Assembly (NCBI GenBank): GCA_004114245.1
Contig: QZWS01000048.1
Location: 1 to 34,169, forward strand
Direction of reading: 5' to 3'
DNA from: Zoopage sp. CT-All
Taxonomy: Eukaryota; Zoopagomycota; Zoopagomycetes; Zoopagales; Zoopagaceae
DNA length: 34,169 nt
Shown here: in pieces, positions 27,358 through 34,169 of the stretch
How positions within the stretch are numbered: the first letter of the stretch is position 1
Layout: every line of letters begins with the position of its first letter
Notes under the pieces: generated by a model
What the model was told of the DNA's origin: nothing
Database searches by the model: none
What the model saw: only the letters and a program-made list of their open reading frames with translations
Translations under genes and position numbers: made by a program

Positions 27358-28682
27358 ATGTCTTTGACCTCCGCCTACTCCTTGCTCGACACCCCGCCGA
27401 CCTCCCTCCCGAAGCTCGTCTTCCCCGACCCCCACAATAAACAGCAACATAGATATGCCGCGCAGGGCCCCTTCGCACTCAGCGCCGCCAGCTCGCTTGC
27501 CAGCGACGCCGGGCTCTGCGTAGGCGCAAGCAACAACAGCACCTGCCTGCGGTCACGCACTCCCGCCCTTTCGGCCTCGGACTGCAGCAATGCAGACGCC
27601 GGCAGCCCCGCCGCGTTTGATGCCGCCGCGGCCGCCCCATTTATTGAATACGCCGCCGAATGGTATAATTATCTCATAACCGCATCGTTCTATTCGCCGG
27701 TATGCAAGGCATACTTTCGCCTGGTGGAGCAGGTCGGGGCAGGCGGCCACGCCATGGTGTGGCTCGCACAGCCCATCGCGCCACAGAACCCCGCGCTGGC
27801 GTCCACGCGATTCGTCGTCAAGTACGTCATGAGCCGCGCGCAGGGTATGCACGAGGCAGAGCTGCACGGCGCGCTGACCGCGGCGGGCACCATGAACATC
27901 GCGATGCTTGTTGACGTCATCCTCGATGTGCCGCACGAGGCAGGCGGCGCCGGGGGCGTGTTCCTGCTCATGAAGATGGCCGAGGGCAAGGATGCGCTGG
28001 CGTGGACCATTCGAAACTATTACCCGGAGAGGTCCAATCCTGGCCTCTCGGCCGACACTATTAGGCGTTATCGCGTCGCAGCGCGCAGGAGCGGGCTGCG
28101 GCTGTTCCTCGATGCTCTGCGCGGTGTCCGCGAGAGCCACGATCGGGGTGTATTTCACCGTGACATCAAGCTTGACAGTAAGTGGGCGTGTCGAGCGCCC
28201 GAGCGCTGCTAACAGCCTGGCTAGACATTTTGCTTGACAGGGACCCGGACACTGGCCACCTCGCCGCCTACCTGTCCGATTTCGGCGTCGCCACCCAAGA
28301 CCACATCTCAACCGAGCTCAAGTACGGCAGCATGGGAACGATGGCACCCGAGGTGAACGGCCCACTGGGAACGTGCTACGTGCCCGAATACGCGGATCGC
28401 TGGTCCCTGGGCATCGTTCTGTACCAGCTCGTCACTGGCCACTGCCCGTGGCCTGCCGCGAGCTTCGACTCGCCCGAGTATATCTTCTTTGCCGGTCGAT
28501 CGGCATTTGGTCGGCTTCAAGGCGCTCGCGCGCTCCAAGCCCTCTCGCGCAATCTGGACATGCAGCTGTCGGACAATTTGGCGCTGCTCATTGCGGGGCT
28601 GCTTCGCGACGAGCCGCTCGAGCGCCTCGGCCTCGACCTAGTGGAGAGGAGTGTTCTGGAAATGCTTTCCAATGACGAATGA
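27358..28682 (+). CDS. Protein kinase, fungal-type, two exons
   Basis: Exons 27358-28177 and 28225-28682 give 425 aa. Residues 1-~115 are low-complexity Ala/Ser-rich. The kinase domain has an unusual glycine loop, GAGGHAMV (127-134), K155 in FVVKYV, and HRDIKLDNILLD with D269 and N274, the asparagine being created by splicing over the 47-nt intron. SDFG (D292), GTMAPEV in place of APE, and DRWSLGIVLYQLVTGHCPWP follow. The LGIVLYQLVTG..PW..A..DSPEY pattern resembles the Ran1/Vhs1 group, as does the divergent kinase next door, but the two are far apart in sequence. No substrate can be inferred. Confidence 0.88.
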
Positions 28683-29049
28683 GGAGGCTGGCCAGACAGC
28701 CGCTGTTGCAATAAATAGAAGGATTTCCGAATCCCCGCACCCATAATTAAATTTACAGCCCTTGCATCCGCGGCCATCGGCGGACACACCATTCGGCCTC
28801 ACGGCCCCCAAAGTTATTTCACGCGGGTTTATCATGGTGCGCTTTGCAGCGACGGTGGCTGGCATGCCATAAACAATTCGCGGAGAGCAACAATTGTCCC
28901 CCGTCAGAGCCTTGATTTGCAACTTCTACAATTCACGGTTTTGGAGTGGCTCAACATTGCTGCCGAGGACTCGAGCAACCTGCCGCCTATGACGCGGCTG
29001 CGACTATCGGCAATATCGTCCCAGCAGTCAGCTGACATCGCCCATCGCC
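28683..29049. other. Intergenic, no gene seen
   Basis: 367 bp from the kinase stop to the Sel1-repeat gene; it should hold the latter's promoter and leader. Short open frames here match nothing and no repeat was noted. Confidence 0.5.
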
Positions 29050-30222
29050 ATGTTCACGTTTCTCAGACGCAAGGACAACGCCGGCGGCACGCATCCCCCG
29101 TCAATCCACCCCATTCGGCCGGTATCGGCCTCGATCCCCCTGTCGCGGGAGGACTCGTTCGGGTCGTCGTCCTCGCCGGTCTCGTTCGCACCGCCCGCTA
29201 GCCCACACCTCCTCGGCCCATCACGGTGCTATTCCCGCGAGGAGACGCATATGGCGCGGCAGAGCAGCGACGGGCGCCGTGATTTTGGTGTGCCGGTAAG
29301 CGGGGCTGTCGGCGAGCTGCGGCATCACGCGGCAACCATTCCGCTGCCCAAAGACGCTTACGGTGATGCTGTGCGACGGCAGCGATCGCAGCCATTGCGG
29401 CGGAACCGAAGCGCTACGGATTTGCGAGTGCAGACATCGAGAGAGTTCTTGCGCGGAGGGCCGGAGCCGCCAACCCCGCCGCCCAAGATGGCGCCTCCAC
29501 GCGCCCCTCCACAATTTAACTACCCCTTTTCGGGGGTCGGCAGCAGCATCCCCTTGTCGACTTCGCCCATGGCAGCAACACCGCCTGCAGTCGTCATCGA
29601 TGCCAACGATCCGCTGGCAAAGATAAAGTCCGCGGCTGCGGCCACCGCCGCCCGACGAGCGGGAATCGAAGATGCCTCCTTGCCGCAGGATGAGAAGTTT
29701 GTGCAGGCTGGGATTCGCGCCCATGAAACCGGCAGTCTGACGGAAGCAACAGCAAACTTTCGCAGTGCCGCGGAAATGGGCAATCCAAACGGCATGCTGC
29801 TGTACGGGATTTCGCTGCGCCACGGATGGGGGTGCCAACCAAACCCGAGCCAGGCGTTTGACTATCTGCAAAAAGCAGCCGAATCCGCAGTGACACAGCT
29901 GCATTCTCCGAACGCGCATGGTCCGCAGGCAGCGCGGTCGGAGCTTGTGGCCGCTATCTACGAGCTCGGTGTTTGCTTTCGCCATGGCTGGGGCGTGCCC
30001 AAGTCGAAAAAGACCGCCGTGTACTACTTTGAGATTGCCGCGAACCTAGGAGACGCGGATGCCATGACGGATCTGGGCTGGTGCTTCCTCAATGGCGAGG
30101 GTGCAAAGAAGGACCGACGGAAAGCTGCAGCGTGGTATCGACGAGCAGCCAAAGTGGGTGGTGGGAGCGCAGTGGGCAATTCCTGGATTTGGAAGCCCAA
30201 GTACGATGATGCCACTGTGTAA
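29050..30222 (+). CDS. Sel1-repeat protein, Nif1/Dsf2-like
   Basis: A single exon of 390 aa. The first ~200 residues are Pro/Ser/Arg-rich and disordered, with basic RRNRS and RRQRSQP patches that are possible kinase sites. Residues ~205-375 contain Sel1/TPR-like repeats: FVQAGIRAHETGSLTEATAN, GNPNGMLLYGISLRHGWGC, AFDYLQKAAES, AAIYELGVCFRHGWGVPKSK, YYFEIAANLGDADAMTDLGW and WYRRAAKVGG. It ends with GNSWIWKPKY, which I recall from fungal Dsf2 and the fission-yeast mitotic inhibitor Nif1. Nif1 acts on the Nim1 kinase; whether this protein does is inference. The start ATG is in CGCC-ATG context. Confidence 0.85.
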   Translation: MFTFLRRKDNAGGTHPPSIHPIRPVSASIPLSREDSFGSSSSPVSFAPPASPHLLGPSRCYSREETHMARQSSDGRRDFGVPVSGAVGELRHHAATIPLPKDAYGDAVRRQRSQPLRRNRSATDLRVQTSREFLRGGPEPPTPPPKMAPPRAPPQFNYPFSGVGSSIPLSTSPMAATPPAVVIDANDPLAKIKSAAAATAARRAGIEDASLPQDEKFVQAGIRAHETGSLTEATANFRSAAEMGNPNGMLLYGISLRHGWGCQPNPSQAFDYLQKAAESAVTQLHSPNAHGPQAARSELVAAIYELGVCFRHGWGVPKSKKTAVYYFEIAANLGDADAMTDLGWCFLNGEGAKKDRRKAAAWYRRAAKVGGGSAVGNSWIWKPKYDDATV

Positions 30223-30319
30223 TTTAGTTTTTGCCAGAGTAATATGTAATGGGCGAGGAGTGTTACAGTATGCACCGCCCTTATAAATCACGTCTGTATT
30301 CGCTATGCAACCCTACCAC

Positions 30320-30666
30320 CTAAAAAGGCTCACTGTCCTCTGCCACAGGCTCATTGTCAGTGTCTTCTTGATGGCTGCGTCGCCAGCAGCGGGCGATGAC
30401 ATGGCCCTACCCTCATCTTGATGTGACGCGTCCTGCAGCGCCTCCTGCAATGCCTTTGTCATGGACACCTGATCACGCCCCTTGATCACGCCCTTCTCTT
30501 CTGCCTGTAATATGCTCCAATTAGCTTGCGCAAATGTATCGTGCTATGCTCTTACTTCAGGGGCAATATCTACCCATGTGCTCGGGTCCATAATGTTTGG
30601 CTCCGCACATTTGGCTCCGGCCTCCATCTGCTTTGCTGCTTTGCCCGTGTTTTTGTTATCCGACAT
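30320..30666 (-). CDS. Small acidic protein, unrecognised, three exons
   Basis: Exons 30666-30556, 30504-30411 and 30366-30320 give 83 aa. The first intron (30555-30505, GTAAGA..TTACAG, with GCTAATT as a branch-like site) and the second (30410-30367, GTAGGG..TCAAG) both fit the local 40-62 nt size. The product starts MSDNKNTGKAAKQMEAGAKC, continues MDPSTWVDIAPE and KALQEALQDASHQDE, and ends with an acidic tail DTDNEPVAEDSEPF. If the second intron were retained the end would instead be basic-neutral (TMSLWQRTVSLF) before a stop. I do not recognise a family. No signal peptide or membrane segment. The clean splice sites and good ATG make it likely real. Confidence 0.6.
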
Positions 30667-30825
30667 TTTAGAGAGTTTAGCAGGGGCCTGTGGGGATGGA
30701 GCGAGCGGTGGCTAGGATTGACGGCTGGCGAACTATGCGAGCTGATGGCAATGACGTGTTCTGGGGAATAAAGCTATATGCCTGCATTTTAGACTCTGGC
30801 ATTTATATTTGTACTGTCTCTGACA

Positions 30826-32124
30826 TTAATCCTCAAGCACATGGTGCCTGCCAACTTTGGCAAGAATTTCCGAGGTGAGCAGTGCGCGACCGTGCTTGTC
30901 AAATGCCGCCTTCGCTGCGAGCCGGGTTAGAAGGCATCCAGCGTAGCACGCTACAGGAATGATGTCTTCGTCCAATAGATCCCCAGGGCTATTCCTAGAA
31001 AATGTGATATTGCTTGATGCAGTGATGTTGCAAATACCGGGACTCCCTCATCGCCTCACCCCAGGCAAGAAAGGTTGCTACAATCCCTGCAAGAATATCG
31101 CCTTGGCCACCCTGCCGCTTCATACTGCCTGGCTCCTGGCAGTGCATTACTAGCATGGTTATGTGTGCCAGCGGTGCTTGGCAACCTACCGGACCGTGGA
31201 CCAACAATCCAGTCATCAGTGCCCTTCCGGACAATCATCACTCCACCCAATATTGACGACATTGTCATTGCCGCCGTTTCACTGCAAAGGTCTGGTGGTG
31301 CTTCACTCGGCCCAAAAACCTACGAGATAGTAGGTTTCTCAAGGCCAAATAAAGCATACACTGGAAGCAAGGCGCTGATACTCATGGCTGTTTGGTGTCA
31401 ATATCGCTTTGTGATACCCTTGTACCAAAGTAAGGTGCTGCTGGACATGATAGAGACCGTCAGCATCAACCACAACCGGTATGCCCTGGCTTCGAGCTTT
31501 GGAAATGATTCGTCCAGCAGTCTCGAGCATGAGCGGGTCCCGCGAGAGTCCGGGGCCAACCACCACAACATGGAGTCTCTCAATCAGCGCGAAAATGCGC
31601 TCTAATGCTGCTTCGTGGCCCTGGGGAGAGGACGACGTACGCAGCAGCGGATGCACAATAAGGTCTTGAAAAGCAGCATCACGGAGACAGCTTCCTTTCT
31701 AGCCATGTCCTACCTGGAGAGTAGGACTAGGCAACGCGAGCACACAAGTTTAGTGACCTGTGAATGGCTCCGGACAAGGGATACCTTGATGACAGGGGAG
31801 GCCGATGGTTCACAGATAACGTGGCAAAGATCGGCTCCCTATACTACGTTTGCACCGGGACATATTGCAGATGGCAACCCACTGTCTTTAATGCCGCCAT
31901 AGCGCTAAAAAACGGTGCCCCCGTGTACCTGTGGATGCATGTAAATGTGAAACTCAACGAGGGCGATGGAGTACTCTTCCGATCCCCCGACAATGCCAAT
32001 ACGGCCTACAAACACGTCGCTATGCGTCGTCGAGGATGGTAGGGAGAATACCGGCTTGGCCTTTCCGAAATTGAGTGCTGAGCGGAGGGATGAGGGCGCG
32101 GATCTGCTGGAGGCTGGGCTTCAT
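30826..32124 (-). CDS. NAXD: ATP-dependent (S)-NAD(P)H-hydrate dehydratase, nine exons
   Basis: Exons 32124-32052, 32005-31975, 31928-31883, 31838-31785, 31726-31714, 31664-31360, 31319-31190, 31149-31038 and 30994-30826 total 311 codons. The restored protein shows the carbohydrate-kinase-like family in order: LIPPLSTQFRKGQAGRIGIV, GGSEEYTGAPFFSAMAALKT, GADLCHVICEPSASPVIKSY, SPDLIVHPLL, VVVVGPGLSRDPLMLETAGR, IPVVVDADGLY, KAILTPNSHEY, MIVRKGTDDWIVG, GGQGDILAGIVATFLAW with the catalytic Asp, and ACYAGCLLTRLAAKAAFDKH before HGRALLTSEIL. The enzyme repairs hydrated NAD(P)H. Exon 5 is a 13-nt microexon coding SYSP plus one base. Introns are 40-58 nt. The junction after LASS (31359-31320) is the least certain. 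Confidence 0.92.
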
Positions 32125-32469
32125 TTTGACAGTGGTGGGAGCTGTGGGAATTGAAGGAGAAACCACTCGCCGAGGATCGGATAGTTCCTACTGCTGACTT
32201 CTCTCGGCTTCGCCTTTGGTCATCGTCTATTTAGCGCTCTGATTGGCGATCCCCGCCCCCTGCCACACCTCCAGGGAATTCCTCGCGATGACTGTGGGAG
32301 ACACACTGCTGCATACTCAAAATTAAGATGTGAATTTTCACAACGCACAAACCCTCCCTCATTCAGCCCGTCGCCTCTTATATACACCGCAAATCAGCCC
32401 TACATTACTGCGGCCACTCGTCCCCCCCCGCAAACACTCTCCATCGACCATTGTGTCGCTGCAGCAATG
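32125..32469. other. Intergenic, no gene seen
   Basis: 345 bp between the NAXD start and the CDC55 stop, both minus strand. It should contain the NAXD promoter. TATATA occurs at 32380-32385 on the plus strand, too far away to assign. No coding or repeat signal. Confidence 0.5.
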
Positions 32470-33945
32470 CTAAGTCGCAGTGAAGATGAACAGGTTGTTG
32501 GTGGCTGCGATCGCAACGGTGTTTTCACGCGGATGCCACGACGAATGAAGAATCTTCTTGCCAAAGTCGATCGACTCGGGATCGATCTCGTCGGGACGTC
32601 GCACCAGGCTGGTCCGAGGATTGCGGCCGCGGTTCTTGGATCCAGTCAGACCGGCGAGCCCGCGCTTGGCCCGGAACGCGCTCTTATCTGCCTGCAGCAG
32701 GACGTCCGGTCGCTGGCCCTTGACGTCGTAGATGGAGAAGTAGTTGTCGTACGAGCCCGTCAGCACGCCCGAATCGTCGCCCGACCAGTTGCACTCGAAC
32801 TTGTCGAAAATACAGTCGTTCTCGTAGAGATCGCACAGCTTGTTGCGCAAGTGGTCGTGGATATTGATGGTGCGCACGGGCATCGTCTCTTTGCGCACAT
32901 CCCAGACTTTGAGTGTGAGGTAGTCGCGCGCGAGCAAAAAGTTTCCGTCGTGGCTGAAGCGCACGTCCGAGATGGAGCTGATGATTTCGGAGAAGAAGGA
33001 CTTTGTCGATGGATCCTCCTCCTCCTCGAACACCTTGGCTTGGCGGTCACAGAGCGCGGCCACGCGCATGTCCCCGAGCTTGATTGTCCCCTTGCTGCTG
33101 CTGTACATGAAGTGGTTGCACTGTGTAGGGTGGAACTCGGCGGCAGTGATAACCTCCGTCAGCTCCTCCATGTTTGTCGGCTTGATGTCAACAATGTTGA
33201 ACGATTGATCGGAAATCGAGAGATTCCAGAGATTGATGCGGAGGTCGTCGGCGGAAATATATGTCTCGTCGTCAGAGTTGACGGAGATGGAATTGATGTG
33301 GTAGGCGTGGGCGTTGGCAAAGACTCGCCTGGGAGCAGCAGCGATAATCGTGTCGTGGTGGGTGAGTCGCGGGAACTGGACGTCGGCCATGGACTGGAAC
33401 GCGCCGCCACTACTGGGGGGGTAGAGCCCGCCGCCCAAATTATTCTCCGCCACCACCTTGATCTGCTTCTCAAACACCTTCCATAGCTTTATGGTCTTGT
33501 CTAGAATTGCGAGGCAGACATCGACGGGTCAGATGCACGGCGGGATGGAAGGCAGACTCACCGTTCGACGACAGCAGAAAGTGCGCCACGTTCCTCCGCT
33601 TCAGCCACTTGATCTTGTTGATCTTCTCCTCGATTTCCAACGACTTGAGATAGTCGAATTCGGGCTCGTGCGACTGAAACTCTGTGAAGAAGCGGTACTC
33701 GCAGCTCCGCTTGGTGTCGTTGCGCTCGAAGAGCACCACCCTGCCGCCCTTGTCGCCGGTGGCAAGATAGTCGCCGGTGTGGTCAAACTCCACGGTGGAG
33801 ATGATGTCGGCTAAAGTAAGCACCCAGTGGCGGGCGAGTGAGGCTGCGGGCAGGGGGATGGAGGGGAGGCACCTTCCGTCACCTCCTCGACTTCGCCCTT
33901 GTCGCCAAAGCACTGGGCAAACTTCCATCCTCTGTCGGCGTCCAT
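32470..33945 (-). CDS. CDC55: PP2A regulatory B subunit (PR55/Cdc55), three exons
   Basis: Exons 33945-33873, 33810-33562 and 33500-32470 give 450 aa, the usual length. It begins [20 protein letters not shown], then [146 protein letters not shown] and the terminal [18 protein letters not shown]. These form the seven-blade WD40 propeller of B55. The subunit directs PP2A to substrates such as Cdk targets at mitotic exit. The introns (61 and 62 nt) are the longest in the window along with one in ABP1. Upstream of 33945 only promoter sequence is visible. Confidence 0.96.
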
Positions 33946-34169
33946 TGCTGCGGGCGTGCTGTGATGCGGATAAAACAAGTGGGGTATGGGTCGACGGGAA
34001 GATGCAGGCGGCGAGCAGGCGGAACTTCGTGCAGCGTTTTGGAATCGAAAAAGCGGTGAGAGTTGGCCAGGATTCGTGTCTCAAGGCCGCGGGGGGGGAC
34101 TGGCCGCTGCGACGCTGCCGCCCAATAGCCCCGGACAGGGTGTTGAATGGACACTAGCACTATGGCAAG

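Noticed and set aside
27553-28311. 252-aa minus-strand open frame
   Set aside because: Antisense of the second kinase in GC-rich sequence; no recognisable protein.
32467-33486. 339-aa plus-strand open frame
   Set aside because: It is the exact antisense of the long CDC55 exon; codon bias of the real gene leaves the opposite frame open. Its sequence resembles no family.

Overview
This is nuclear DNA of a fungus. It is gene-dense and carries spliced genes with very short introns. Ste50-like, DUF2423, Nif1/Dsf2-like, Ran1/Vhs1-like, Abp1 and Tvp38 homologues point to fungi, and nothing bacterial or organellar is seen. I located 45 introns by eye, by restoring conserved protein families across GT..AG junctions. 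All are 40-62 nt, most 42-50. Such short introns and 13-60 bp gaps between genes would suit an early-diverging lineage (for example Kickxellomycotina/Zoopagomycota) or a compact basidiomycete; I cannot decide the clade.

Left block (1-12.3 kb): a 5'-truncated coiled-coil gene (+), an ArgE-like M20 metallopeptidase (-), RAD52 (-, 6 exons), ABP1 (-, 7 exons), RPN5 (+), AP-1 sigma APS1 (-), ELF1 (-), SURF1/SHY1 (+, 6 exons) and ILV5 (-). These are housekeeping genes, often divergent or convergent with almost no spacer.

Middle island (12.35-19.1 kb): AT-rich, repeat-bearing sequence surrounding a GC-rich STE50 homologue (SAM + RA). It holds three intact members and one decayed member of a family of secreted ~220-aa proteins that I do not recognise. 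Their 5' and 3' flanks are conserved along with the coding sequence. A flank-only relic lies beside ILV5, and a 53-nt non-coding block is repeated nearly perfectly. This is the strongest candidate for something undescribed.

Right block (19.3-34 kb): TVP38 (+), the APC/C subunit CDC16 (-, 12 exons), TFIIIB subunit BDP1 (-, 5 exons) divergent from a DUF2423 gene (+), a head-to-head pair of protein kinases (- and +), a Sel1-repeat Nif1/Dsf2-like protein (+), a small acidic unrecognised gene (-, 3 exons), the NAD(P)H-hydrate dehydratase NAXD (-, 9 exons including a 13-nt microexon) and the PP2A B subunit CDC55 (-, 3 exons).

The housekeeping genes do not form a pathway. Cell-cycle and signalling functions recur (CDC16, CDC55, Nif1-like, two kinases, STE50), but this may be chance. 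Exon coordinates are my own reconstructions; total coding length is divisible by three for each complete spliced model.
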